A DNA stretch of 59,239 nucleotides, from the NCBI GenBank assembly GCA_964471155.1, contig CAYYFX010000010.1, positions 1 through 59,239 of the forward strand, given 5' to 3'. Of this stretch, positions 1 through 8,922 are shown piece after piece. The notes beneath the pieces are model-generated. The model did not search any database, was not told the origin of the DNA, and saw nothing but the letters and a program-made list of their open reading frames with translations. Position numbers and translations under genes: made by a program. Within the stretch, counting starts at the first letter, position 1. Every line of letters starts with the position of its first letter. The stretch comes from CAYYFX01 sp964471155. GTDB lineage: Bacteria; ARS69.

Positions 1-2713
1 TGTTCAGCGTCTGCCCGAAGATCCACAGCGACACCAGCGCGCCCGTGACGGCGAGCGGCACGGAGAGCAGGATGGTGAGCGGGTGGAGGAAGCTCTCGAA
101 CTGCGCCGCGAGCACGAGGTACACGAACACGAGCGAGAACAGGAACAGCAGGTACAGCGCGCTCGACGACTCGCGGAACTCCCGCGACTGCCCGGCCACG
201 TCGTGCCGGATGCCGGGAAGCTCCGTCTCGCGGATGCGATCCAGGTCCGACAGCGCCTTGCCGAGCGCCACTCCCGGCGCCAGGTTCGCGGTGATCGTGG
301 CCGAGCGGATGCGGTTGTAGTGGTTCAGCGCCTTGGGCGCCACCGTCTCCTCCACGCGGATCACGTTCGCCAGCTGCACCAGCCCGCCGCCCCCGCCGCG
401 CACGTAGACCTCGTCCAGGATGTCCGGCGTGGCGCGCTGCCCGGGCTCGAGCTGCACGATCACGTCGTACTGCTTGGAGCCGCGCTTGAAATCCGTGACC
501 ACGCGCCCGCCGAGCAGCGTCTCCAGCGTGCCGCCGATCTCCGTGATGGACACGCCCAGCCCCGCCGCGCGGTCCCGGTCGATCGTGATGTCCAGTTGCG
601 GCTTGTTCAGGCGCAGGTCGGAGTCCAGGTTCACGAGGTAGCCGAGCTCCTGCGCCTTCTGCATCATGACGCCCGTGGCGCGCCCCAGCTCCTCGTACGT
701 GTCCGCCTGCAGCACGTACTCCACCGGGCTGGAGCTGAACTGCCCGCCGAGGCTCGGCGGGTTGATCACGAACGCCAGCACGCCCGGGATGGAGAAGGTC
801 TGCGGGAACAGGCCGGCCACGATCTCCTGCTGCGTCCGCTCGCGCTCGTCCCGGTCCTTCAGCAGGAGGAACACGAACCCGTTGGTGACCTGTCCCGGCC
901 CGCCGAACCCGAGGCCGGTGGCGGAGAAGAGACCCTCGGTCTCCGGCTGCGCCAGCAGGACCTTCTCCAGCTCCCGCATGTACCGGTCCGTGTACTGCAG
1001 CGTGGAGCCCTCCGGCGCGATCACGATGCCGAAGCCGACGCTGCGGTCCTCGGTGGGGACGAGCTCCGAGGGCAGGATGCGGAACACGAGCGCGGAGGCG
1101 GCCACGACCAGCACCGCGGAGGCCACCATGAGCCAGGGCCGGCGGAGCGACCAGCCGAGCGTGGCGCGGTAGGCGCGGTCCAGCCCGTCGAAGAACGCCT
1201 CGAAGCTGCGCGACGCCCAGTTCTGCTTCCCGGAGCGCAGCGGCTGGAGGATGCGCGAGCACAGCATGGGCGAGAACGACAGCGCCACCACCATGGACAG
1301 CGTGACGGCCACCGCCAGGGACACGGCGAACTCGCGGAACAGCCGTCCGACGTTCCCGGTGAGGAAGCCCACCGGGATGAACACGGCCACCAGCGCGATC
1401 GTGGTGGCGAGAATGGCGAAGCCGATCTCGTTCGCGCCGTCCAGCGCGGCCTGCCGCCGCTTCTTGCCCATCTCGATGTGCCGGAACACGTTCTCCAGCA
1501 TCACGATGGCGTCGTCCACGACCAGCCCGATCGCCAGCACGAGCGCGAGCAGCGTGAGCATGTTGATGGTGTAGCCCAGGAAGTACACGACCGTGAACGT
1601 CCCGATGATGGACACCGGGATGGCCACCGCGGGGATCAGGGTGGCGCGGAAGCTCTTCAGGAACGCGAGCACCACGAAGAACACCAGCGCGGCCGCGATG
1701 AAGATGGTCTCGATGACCTCGTCCAGCGACTCCTGGATGAACGTGGAGGAATCGTAGGCGGGTTCGATGGTCACGCCCGCCGGCAGCCTTTCCTGCAGCC
1801 CCGGCAGGGCGTTCTGGATCTCGCGCGCCACCTCGATGGTGCTGGCCTTGTTCTGCTTCACGACGCCCAGCCCGATGGAGGGCGTCCCCCTCCATCGCGC
1901 GATCGTGCGCTCGTCCTCCGGGCCGATCTCCACCCGGGCCACGTCGCCCAGGCGGACCCGCCGTCCCTCGGTCTCGGACACCACGATGTCGGAGAACTGC
2001 TGCGGCGTGCTCAGCTCCCCGCGGGTGCGCACGGAGAACTCCCGCTCCTCGCCCTCCACGCGCCCGCCGGGGATCTCGGCGTTCGCGCGGCGGATGGCGA
2101 CCTCCACGTCCGCGGGGGTCAAGCCGCGGGAGGCCAGCCGGGCGGGATCCAGCCAGACGCGCATGGCGTACCGGCGTTCCGCGCCGATGAACACGTTCGC
2201 CACGCCGGGCAGGCGCTGCAGCGTGTCCTTCAGGTCCACCTCCGCGATCTCGGAGAGCCGCAGGGGATCCACCGTCTCGCTGTACAGCGAGATCCAGAAG
2301 ATGGGCTGCGCGTTCGTGTCCACCTTCGACACGATGGGATCCTCCGCCTCCGTCGGCAGGGTCTCCCGCACGCGGGCGACGCGGTCGCGCACGTCGTTCG
2401 CCGCCTCGTCCACGTCCCGGCCGAGCTCGAACTCGACCGTGATCGACGAGCCCTGGTCCTGGCTGGCGGACGTGACCGTCTTGATGCCCTCGATCGTGGC
2501 GAGCTGCTCCTCCAGCACGTCCGTGATCTCCGTCTCCACCACGCTGGCGCTGGCGCCGCGGTACAACGTGACGATGGAGACGACCGGCGGATCGATGTCC
2601 GGGTACTCGCGCACCGGCAGGCGCCCGAGCGAGACGAGCCCGAGCAGGATGATGCCCAGGCTCAGCACCGTGGCGAAGACGGGCCGCTTGATCGAGAGCT
2701 CGCTGAGCTTCAC
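1..2713 (-). CDS. RND-family efflux transporter, inner-membrane pump (3' end outside window)
   Basis: Proton-driven inner-membrane pump of the AcrB/MexB type that exports hydrophobic or amphiphilic compounds together with the adaptor and outer-membrane factor encoded just upstream. The start is a GTG at 2711-2713, overlapping the adaptor stop as GTGA. The reading frame runs off the window edge after about 904 residues, so only the last part of a protein of roughly 1,030-1,050 residues is missing. It opens with the family signature (KLSELSIKRPVFATVL), has two periplasmic loops, and carries the paired transmembrane aspartates D400-D401 of the proton relay in the context VVDDAIVMLENVF. The second hydrophobic repeat is also present. 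The substrate cannot be predicted. The family assignment is secure. Confidence 0.93.
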   Translation of the reverse strand, partial: MKLSELSIKRPVFATVLSLGIILLGLVSLGRLPVREYPDIDPPVVSIVTLYRGASASVVETEITDVLEEQLATIEGIKTVTSASQDQGSSITVEFELGRDVDEAANDVRDRVARVRETLPTEAEDPIVSKVDTNAQPIFWISLYSETVDPLRLSEIAEVDLKDTLQRLPGVANVFIGAERRYAMRVWLDPARLASRGLTPADVEVAIRRANAEIPGGRVEGEEREFSVRTRGELSTPQQFSDIVVSETEGRRVRLGDVARVEIGPEDERTIARWRGTPSIGLGVVKQNKASTIEVAREIQNALPGLQERLPAGVTIEPAYDSSTFIQESLDEVIETIFIAAALVFFVVLAFLKSFRATLIPAVAIPVSIIGTFTVVYFLGYTINMLTLLALVLAIGLVVDDAIVMLENVFRHIEMGKKRRQAALDGANEIGFAILATTIALVAVFIPVGFLTGNVGRLFREFAVSLAVAVTLSMVVALSFSPMLCSRILQPLRSGKQNWASRSFEAFFDGLDRAYRATLGWSLRRPWLMVASAVLVVAASALVFRILPSELVPTEDRSVGFGIVIAPEGSTLQYTDRYMRELEKVLLAQPETEGLFSATGLGFGGPGQVTNGFVFLLLKDRDERERTQQEIVAGLFPQTFSIPGVLAFVINPPSLGGQFSSSPVEYVLQADTYEELGRATGVMMQKAQELGYLVNLDSDLRLNKPQLDITIDRDRAAGLGVSITEIGGTLETLLGGRVVTDFKRGSKQYDVIVQLEPGQRATPDILDEVYVRGGGGGLVQLANVIRVEETVAPKALNHYNRIRSATITANLAPGVALGKALSDLDRIRETELPGIRHDVAGQSREFRESSSALYLLFLFSLVFVYLVLAAQFESFLHPLTILLSVPLAVTGALVSLWIFGQTLN

Positions 2714-3879
2714 GGCGTGTGGGCTCCTTCCGCCGGCTGCTCCGCCGCCGCGGCGTCCTCACCCGCGGCCGCCGCGGCCCCGCCGCCGGCGGCGTCACCG
2801 GGCGCCTGGCCGGGTGCGCCCGGTGCTCCCTCGCCCACCGGCATCACCTTCGCGCCGGGGTACAGCTTCTGGTGGCCGGCGCGCACCACGATGTCTCCCG
2901 GCTCGAGGCCCGCGACGATCTCCACCGCGTCGGCCAGGCGGGTGCCGAGCCGGACGGTGGCGCGCGCCACCGAGCCGTCCTCGGCCACCTCGTACACGAA
3001 GAACTGGCTCCCCTCGCCGATGACCGCCTCGGCCGGGACGGTGAGCGCGGAGTCCCGCTGCGCCATCACGAGCCGCACGTCCGCGGACAGGCCGGGCAGG
3101 AGGCGCGCGTCCGGGTTGGGCACGCGGGCGATCACCCGCACGTTGCGCGTGTCCGGGTCCACGATGGGATCCACGACGTCCACGCGGCCGGTCACCTCGC
3201 GATCGGGGAACGCCGGCGTGACGACGGCGACCTCCGCGCCGCGGCGCACTTCCGCCAGATAGCGCTCCGGCAGCGTGAAGCGGACCTTCATCTCGGAGAT
3301 CTGCGCCAGCTCGGCGATCGACTCGCCCGCGCGCACGTACGAGCCGGGGCTGACCGAGCGCGGACCGATCACGCCGTCGAAGGGCGCGAGGATGCGCGCC
3401 TTCGAGAGGCGCACGCGCGCCAGCGCGGCCTCCGCGTCCGCCACCCGCAGCGCCGCGTGCGCGTCGTCCAGATCCTGGGGCGCGCCCGCCTTCGCCTCGA
3501 CCACGTGCTTCACGCGGTCGTACGTGGCCTTGCGCTGGTCCCGCAGCGCCTCGGCACGGCGGTACTCCGCCTCGAGTGCCTCGTCGTCGAGCTGCGCGAC
3601 CACCGCGCCCTTCGCGATGCGCTCCCCCTCGCGGAACGGGGCGCGCACGACCTTCCCGTCGATCTCCGCGACGATCTCCACCATCTCCGCCGCCTCCAGC
3701 GTGCCGACCGTGGTGAAGATGTCGCTCACGACGCGGATGGACGCCTTCGCGGTCTCCACCGGCGTGGGCGGCATGCCGCCGCCGCCGGGCCCGCCCGGGC
3801 CCTCCGCCCCGCCGCCGCATCCGGACACCGCCAACGCTCCCGCGAAGGCGACCGCGCGCACCGACCGCATGCCGATCAT
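2710..3879 (-). CDS. RND efflux periplasmic adaptor (membrane fusion protein), lipoprotein
   Basis: HlyD/AcrA-type adaptor of 389 residues that bridges the inner-membrane pump and the outer-membrane channel. The N-terminus has a basic start, a hydrophobic stretch and a lipobox ending at C21 (LAVSGC), so it is probably lipid anchored. A barrel-sandwich hybrid half (VVRAPFREGERIAKGAVVA) is followed by a helical hairpin and the second lipoyl half (RILAPFDGVIG), then a beta-barrel and membrane-proximal region. The C-terminal tail is rich in Ala, Gly and Pro. The start ATG overlaps the TolC-like gene stop by ATGA, and the stop overlaps the pump GTG. This gives a coupled order of outer-membrane factor, adaptor, pump. 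Confidence 0.93.
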   Translation of the reverse strand: MIGMRSVRAVAFAGALAVSGCGGGAEGPGGPGGGGMPPTPVETAKASIRVVSDIFTTVGTLEAAEMVEIVAEIDGKVVRAPFREGERIAKGAVVAQLDDEALEAEYRRAEALRDQRKATYDRVKHVVEAKAGAPQDLDDAHAALRVADAEAALARVRLSKARILAPFDGVIGPRSVSPGSYVRAGESIAELAQISEMKVRFTLPERYLAEVRRGAEVAVVTPAFPDREVTGRVDVVDPIVDPDTRNVRVIARVPNPDARLLPGLSADVRLVMAQRDSALTVPAEAVIGEGSQFFVYEVAEDGSVARATVRLGTRLADAVEIVAGLEPGDIVVRAGHQKLYPGAKVMPVGEGAPGAPGQAPGDAAGGGAAAAAGEDAAAAEQPAEGAHTP

Positions 3880-5420
3880 TCTTCCTCCTCCAGGGTGCGT
3901 CCCAAGGGCGGCGCGAGCCGCGCCAGCTCCGCGGCCGCCCGTGCGGTCCGCACGAGCGCGTCGGAGTAGCGCGCCTGGGCCGATGCGACGTCGGCGCCGA
4001 GACGCGCGATCTCGAAGGCCGTGATCCTTCCGTTCTCGTACTCGATCCGCCCGATGCGGCCCTGCTCCAGCGCCGCGTCCAGGCCGGCGCGCGCGAGCGC
4101 CAGCCGCTGCTCGCCGTTCGCGAGCTCCCGGCGCCGGGCGCGCACGCGGTCCTCCACGGAGCGACGCACGGCTTCCCGGCGCGCCCGGGCGCGGTCCGCC
4201 TCCGCCACCAGACGCTGCCGCTCGCCGCGTCCCTCGCGGAACAGCAGCGGGATCTCCAGCGTCATGCCCACGCTCCACGTGGGGTAGTCCCGGCCCGTCA
4301 CCTCGGACACGCTCTCGGAGAAACCGCCCGACTCGTCGACGACGAGCGTGGTGTCCAGGAACGACACGGGCTGCGGATCCCCCGCGAGCCCGTTCCCCCC
4401 CAGCGATCCCACCAGATCCAGTTGCGGCAGCCGGTTCCAGCCCGCGGCGCGCGCCCGCGCCTCGGCCGCCGCGACGTCCGCCTCCGCGGCCCGCAGCTCG
4501 CCGTTGGCCTCCAGGGCGCGCGCGAGCACCACGTCCTCCGGCTCCACGGCGAAATGCGCCGGCGGCGGCGTGACGGCGCGGTACCGCTCCCCCGAGGGGC
4601 GGCGTCCGATCAGCGAGCCGAGCGCATCCGAGGCGACGTCCAGCTGCTCCTCGGCGGCGAGCGCCGCGCTGCCCTGCTCCGCGAGGAACAGGCGCGCGGT
4701 GGCCACCTCGCCGGGACCGGCCAGGCCGACCTCGGCGCGGCGCGCGGCCTGCTCCACGAACGCGTTGCCCTGCGCCACCAGCAGCCGGCGCACGGCCAGA
4801 TCCCGTTCCGCCGAGTGCAGCGCCCAGTACGCCGCCTCCACCTCCGCGGCGGCGGCGCGCCGCGCATCCGCCGCGCGCGCACGCGCGGCGTCCAGCTCCC
4901 GTGCCGACGACGACACGCCCACGTTCGCCGCGGGACCGAACCCGCGCAGCAGCGGCTGGCGCACCTCGAGGCGTCCCGCGGCGGAGTACTCCGGATCCAG
5001 CGCCGCGAACGCGGAGTTCGTCTCGAGGCGCGTGTTCTCCAGGATGGCGGAGAGCTCGGTGCCGACCGGAAGGCGCAGCCGCGCGCCGGCGAGGAGCGAG
5101 CGCGTCTCCGTGTCCAGGACGTCCGCCCCCGAGAACGGCGATGCGGTGGGCGCCTCGGCGTCCAGCACCAGGTAGTCCGCGAACAGCACCGGATCGTACG
5201 CGCCCTTCTCCCGGCGCAGCGTGCCGCGCGCCGCGCGCAGGCCGGCGTTCGCCTCCAGCACGGAAGGCGCCTCCCGCGCGGCGAGCCCGATGGCCTCCTC
5301 CAGGGAGAGCGGCTCCCCGGTCAGGGCCTCGACCTGCGCCTCGAGCGCGCGCGCCGGATCGGCGTCCGTCAGGCCGTCGGCGGCCAGGACGACCGCCGCC
5401 GAGGCAAGCCAAGCGATCAT
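3876..5420 (-). CDS. TolC-like outer-membrane efflux protein
   Basis: Outer-membrane factor of 514 residues that would form the exit duct for the adjacent RND pump. A short signal peptide (MIAWLASAAVVLAADG) precedes two OEP repeats made of long alanine- and arginine-rich helices (for example RLEVRQPLLRGFGP, typical of the first beta-strand region). The chosen ATG at 5418-5420 has GGGAG five to six bases upstream; an ATG further upstream in frame would add a leader without signal-peptide character. It is the first gene of the efflux operon, separated by 129 bp from the TPR gene on the same strand. No regulator gene is adjacent. Confidence 0.9.
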   Translation of the reverse strand: MIAWLASAAVVLAADGLTDADPARALEAQVEALTGEPLSLEEAIGLAAREAPSVLEANAGLRAARGTLRREKGAYDPVLFADYLVLDAEAPTASPFSGADVLDTETRSLLAGARLRLPVGTELSAILENTRLETNSAFAALDPEYSAAGRLEVRQPLLRGFGPAANVGVSSSARELDAARARAADARRAAAAEVEAAYWALHSAERDLAVRRLLVAQGNAFVEQAARRAEVGLAGPGEVATARLFLAEQGSAALAAEEQLDVASDALGSLIGRRPSGERYRAVTPPPAHFAVEPEDVVLARALEANGELRAAEADVAAAEARARAAGWNRLPQLDLVGSLGGNGLAGDPQPVSFLDTTLVVDESGGFSESVSEVTGRDYPTWSVGMTLEIPLLFREGRGERQRLVAEADRARARREAVRRSVEDRVRARRRELANGEQRLALARAGLDAALEQGRIGRIEYENGRITAFEIARLGADVASAQARYSDALVRTARAAAELARLAPPLGRTLEEEE

Positions 5421-5549
5421 GAGTCTCCCATCCAGAATGCTCGGGTCGCAGCCCCGTCGGCGCGGTTCCGGTCGCGGGGTTCGATAACTTACCGCAACCA
5501 CGGCGCGGGGAAAGGAACTTCTGCGGCAGCGGACGTTCGCCCCCCCGCT

Positions 5550-7208
5550 TTACGGACTCTTTACCGACGTCGTACGTCCGGCCGTGCCGCCCGGGCCCTC
5601 CGCGACGCGCAGGAACCACCGCTGTCGCGCGCGCATCACATGCCGCAGCATGTCCTTCACGTCGTAGGCGTCGATCTCCGGCGTGAACGCGGCGGCCGCC
5701 GCGTCCCACTCGCCCAGGCGACCGTGCAACTCCGCCCGGCGCAGCCGCGCGAGACGGCGGAACAGGCGGCACCGGTCCGGGACGTCCGCGGCCTCGAGGC
5801 GTTCGAAGGCGGCGAGGGCGGCGCGGGATGCGCCGCGAAGCATGGCGATCTCGCCGCGATAGAACGACACGAGCGGATCCTCCCCCGGGAACGCCGCGAG
5901 CGCGGCGTCCGCCTCGTCGAGACGCCCGGCGTAGATGTCCCGCGCCACCGGCGACAGCGCCCGGAGCCGCGCCGCCTCGTCGGGCCCGGCGGCGGCGTCC
6001 GGCCGCAGCACGAACTCCAGCAGGGCCTGCCGCGCGGCATCCCCGCGCTCCACGGCCTCGGCGTGCAGCGCCCGCGCGCCCGCCGCGTCGCCCAGCAGCA
6101 GCGACACGTCGGCCAGCGTGAGATCGACCATCGGCTGGAACCAGTCCGGACGTCCCGGATTCTCGCGGTGCAGCGTGCGCAGGTTGTCCCGCGCCGCTTC
6201 CGGGTTCCCTTCGATCTCCTCCGCCCACGCCTGGTACAGGCGGAGCCGCGCGGTCAGCTCGCGCGCCAGCGCGTCCGGCGTCCCCTCGTTCTCCGCCACG
6301 ATCCGGGCCACGCGCGCGCGCCCGCGCCCCAGGTGCTCCGGCGTCCACAGGTCCAGCGCCGCGAGCGGCTCCACCAGCCGCGGGTTGTCCGGGAAGCGCT
6401 CGTTGAACCCCTCGAAGAGCGTGCGCGCCTCCTCGAGATCGCCCTCGAAGCCGAACAGGATGGCGCCGCGCATGCCGCGCGCGTCGTGCTGCGAGTAGCT
6501 CGGGACGGTCTCCGCCGTCCGCAGGTACGCCAGCCCGTCCTCCCGGTCCCCCGCGGGGATGCGCAGGATGAAGCTGGCGATCTTCAGCACGCCCGGCAGC
6601 AGGTCCGCGAAGTACAGGTACGTGCCGACGATCATCATCGCGTCCGGGTTGTCCGGATCCGCGGCGAGGACCTTGTCCAGATCGGACTTGCCGTCCTTCG
6701 CCGCGCGTCCGGCGCTCCAGTGCTCGAACGCGAGCTCGTGCAGCTGGCCCTGGAACATGCGCGTCCACCCGCGGTACAGGTGGCCCGCCACCGAGTCGCG
6801 ATCCCTCGCGAGGATGTCCTCCGAGGTGCGGCGCGCCGCCTCCAGGACCTTGAGGATGGGATCGATCTGCGGCTTCACGTTCTCGCGCGTGTTGTCCTGT
6901 TCCGAGACGTACTCGCGCAGCAGCCGCGCCTTCAGGAGGTACGGCCGCGGATCCTGCGGCGCGACCGCGATCAGCGCGTTGACGCGCGCGGTGGCCTCCG
7001 GGATGTCGCCGGCGTAGATCAGGTCCATCGTCTCGAGGAAGTCCCGCGAGACGCGGCGCTCCACGTCCGGCGCGAGCAGGCCCGTGGCCAGCACCACGGT
7101 CCCGGACCCGGCCCCGGGAGACGCCGGCGACGCGGGGGCGTCCGCCGACGCGGGCGCCGCCGCCGCGACGACCGCCGCGGCGAGAAGGAGGAAGATGCGT
7201 CGGGTCAC
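5550..7208 (-). CDS. secreted TPR-repeat protein in the phospholipid gene cluster
   Basis: Protein of 552 residues starting at a GTG (7206-7208) that overlaps the stop of the CDP-alcohol transferase by GTGA. The N-terminus is a clear signal peptide (MTRRIFLLLAAAVVAAAAP, then ASA). The rest is helical with degenerate tetratricopeptide repeats (for example ARVNALIAVAPQDPRPYLLKA and SDLDKVLAADPDNPDAMMI, both seven-turn TPR-like units). It resembles periplasmic TPR scaffolds and is the last gene of the plsC/TAM41-like/CDP-alcohol transferase cluster, so it may serve lipid synthesis or lipid delivery. No enzymatic motif was seen. The function is inferred from context only. Confidence 0.75.
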   Translation of the reverse strand: MTRRIFLLLAAAVVAAAAPASADAPASPASPGAGSGTVVLATGLLAPDVERRVSRDFLETMDLIYAGDIPEATARVNALIAVAPQDPRPYLLKARLLREYVSEQDNTRENVKPQIDPILKVLEAARRTSEDILARDRDSVAGHLYRGWTRMFQGQLHELAFEHWSAGRAAKDGKSDLDKVLAADPDNPDAMMIVGTYLYFADLLPGVLKIASFILRIPAGDREDGLAYLRTAETVPSYSQHDARGMRGAILFGFEGDLEEARTLFEGFNERFPDNPRLVEPLAALDLWTPEHLGRGRARVARIVAENEGTPDALARELTARLRLYQAWAEEIEGNPEAARDNLRTLHRENPGRPDWFQPMVDLTLADVSLLLGDAAGARALHAEAVERGDAARQALLEFVLRPDAAAGPDEAARLRALSPVARDIYAGRLDEADAALAAFPGEDPLVSFYRGEIAMLRGASRAALAAFERLEAADVPDRCRLFRRLARLRRAELHGRLGEWDAAAAAFTPEIDAYDVKDMLRHVMRARQRWFLRVAEGPGGTAGRTTSVKSP

Positions 7209-7954
7209 GAGGGACGTCCTCCGCTCCCGCGCAGTCGGCGCGAGATCCAGATGGTTCGATACACCGCGGTCCAGAGCGACCCGGCCGCGATGAGGATCAG
7301 GATGCCCATGAGGACGGTGCCGGCGGGGCGGCCCAGCCAGGCCGAGATCGTGGGATCCAGGACCGGGCCCAGTCCCAGGAGCAGCAGCCGCTCGGCGCGC
7401 TGCATCACCCCGACGGTACAGAGCACGCCGAGGCTCTCGCCGCGCGCGCGCGTGTAGCTCACCAGCAGCGAACCGCCCAGCGCGGCGGCGATCACGAGCA
7501 CCTCCCACGGTTCGCGGTAGAACATGGCGAGGCCGGCGAACACGAAGACCTCGGTGAACCGGTCCAGCGTGGAGTCCAGGAACGCGCCGTACGTGGAGAC
7601 CACGTTGCGTGCGCGCGCCACGAGACCGTCGAACGCGTCGGTGATGCCGGACAGCAGGAGCAGCGCCCCGCCGAGCGGGAGCTGGCCGACCGCGAACGCC
7701 CAGCCCGAGACGAGCCCCAGCACCAGACCGACGGCGTTGAACACCTCGGGCGCGAGCGAGGTCCGGACGGACAGGCGGCCCACCGGCCCCGCGGTCCAGT
7801 AGAACCACTCGCGCAGCCAGTTCCCGAGCACGAAGCTGCCGCGCCGCGCGACCTCGGCGGAGCGCGACCGCGCCGCGGCCGTCGTGCCGAACACCACCAT
7901 GGACGCGAGCGCCACGCCGAGCGCCGCGAGGAACAGCGTGATCTCCAGCCTCAA
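7205..7954 (-). CDS. CDP-alcohol phosphatidyltransferase
   Basis: Integral membrane enzyme of 249 residues that moves a phosphatidyl group from CDP-diacylglycerol to a small alcohol (glycerol phosphate, inositol, serine or similar). It has the complete family motif from D106 to D131: D-x2-D-G-x2-A-R-x8-G-x3-D-x3-D (TDAFDGLVARARN, then GAFLDSTLDR). All four metal-binding aspartates are present. At least four to six membrane segments flank the motif. The start is taken as TTG (7952-7954), overlapping the upstream stop as TTGA, which fits the other junctions in this operon and gives a hydrophobic N-terminus. The acceptor alcohol cannot be assigned. It lies downstream of a candidate CDP-DAG synthase. 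Confidence 0.85.
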   Translation of the reverse strand: MRLEITLFLAALGVALASMVVFGTTAAARSRSAEVARRGSFVLGNWLREWFYWTAGPVGRLSVRTSLAPEVFNAVGLVLGLVSGWAFAVGQLPLGGALLLLSGITDAFDGLVARARNVVSTYGAFLDSTLDRFTEVFVFAGLAMFYREPWEVLVIAAALGGSLLVSYTRARGESLGVLCTVGVMQRAERLLLLGLGPVLDPTISAWLGRPAGTVLMGILILIAAGSLWTAVYRTIWISRRLRGSGGRPS

Positions 7955-8922
7955 GCGTCCCGCTCCCGTGCCCGGCTCCGGCCGCGCGCCCGCATCACGC
8001 GGAAGAACTTCGGCCAGAGGAATAGGAACGGCCAGCGTCTCTCCCGTTCCGTCAGGGAGAGCCGCAGCCCGGTGCGACGCTCCGCCTTCGCCGCCACGTA
8101 GTCCAGCCAATTCTCGAAGGTCAGCACGTACTTCGCCCAGCGCAATGTGGCCCGCGCGCGCGACCGCGCGAGCCAGGCGCGGGCGGCCATCCGCTCGAGG
8201 GCGCCGGCGGGCCGCGGATAGGCGAACCGGTCGTCCCCTTCCCGGAGGAGCCGGCCCTCGGCCGCGGCGCGGCGGGCCACGGCGTCGTACTCCGGCTCCA
8301 GGAAGGCGCGCTGCGCCTCGAACACCTCGCGCACCCGGCCGGGGGACTCGGGCCGGATCTCGGATGCGTACGACACCTCCAGCATGCGCCGCGCCAGCGC
8401 GGCGCCGTCGAAGGACGGCGGCGCGAAGGGGCGCATCCAGTCGACGACCCGCTCGCGCGTCCGCCGCAGGAGCGTCTCCGCCCGTCCGGCCGCCGCGTCG
8501 TCCACGGCCGCCGCGACGCCCACGTCCTGCGCCAGGCGCGCGCGCACGAAGTGGTCGCGCGGGCGCGGACCCACCGCCGTCTCCAGGTCCCGCTCCGACA
8601 ACACGAACAGCTTCGCCTCCCCCTGGGGGCTCACGCCGTGCAATACGTTCGGCGGGAGCATCCGGTTCAGCCGGGCCAGCATCGCCGCGGGGCGCCGGGC
8701 CAGCCGGCCGTGCACCGCGCGATAGAACCCGTCGTAGTCGTCCACGATCACGAACAGGTCGTGGGCGCTGCGGCGTCCGGGCGACGCACCCGAGCGCGTG
8801 GAGCCGAAGTGCAGGACGGCCCGCACGTGGGGCGCGCCGGCCGTGAGCCAGCCGCGTGCCACCGCCGCCGCCCCCGGATCCGCCCCGGTCCCGGAAGCGC
8901 CGGCCGCGGAAGGTCCGATCAC
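7951..8922 (-). CDS. TAM41/MMP37-like phosphatidate cytidylyltransferase (CDP-DAG synthase) candidate
   Basis: Protein of 323 residues, start GTG (8920-8922), overlapping the plsC stop as GTGA. The N-terminal part has a nucleotidyltransferase-like core: HFGSTRSG at about residues 38-45, then SAHDLFVIVDD at 52-62. The rest follows the TAM41 layout: a middle block (LHGVSPQGEAKLFVLSERDL, compare the KYGV...DL block of the family) and a C-terminal block VSYASEIRPES...RVREVFEAQ, matching the family LSYxGDxR...KVxNIVxxQ region. TAM41 makes CDP-DAG from phosphatidic acid and CTP in mitochondria and has no transmembrane fold. Here the gene sits exactly between a PA-forming acyltransferase and a CDP-alcohol transferase. 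The homology was read by eye, so the call is probable, not proven. Confidence 0.65.
   Translation of the reverse strand: MIGPSAAGASGTGADPGAAAVARGWLTAGAPHVRAVLHFGSTRSGASPGRRSAHDLFVIVDDYDGFYRAVHGRLARRPAAMLARLNRMLPPNVLHGVSPQGEAKLFVLSERDLETAVGPRPRDHFVRARLAQDVGVAAAVDDAAAGRAETLLRRTRERVVDWMRPFAPPSFDGAALARRMLEVSYASEIRPESPGRVREVFEAQRAFLEPEYDAVARRAAAEGRLLREGDDRFAYPRPAGALERMAARAWLARSRARATLRWAKYVLTFENWLDYVAAKAERRTGLRLSLTERERRWPFLFLWPKFFRVMRARGRSRARERDA

Noticed and set aside
83..3262. Very long open frames on the strand opposite the RND genes, and similar ones across the window
   Set aside because: In DNA this rich in G and C, stops are rare in antisense frames. The translations are Arg/Pro/His-rich without domains, while the opposite strand holds recognised proteins.
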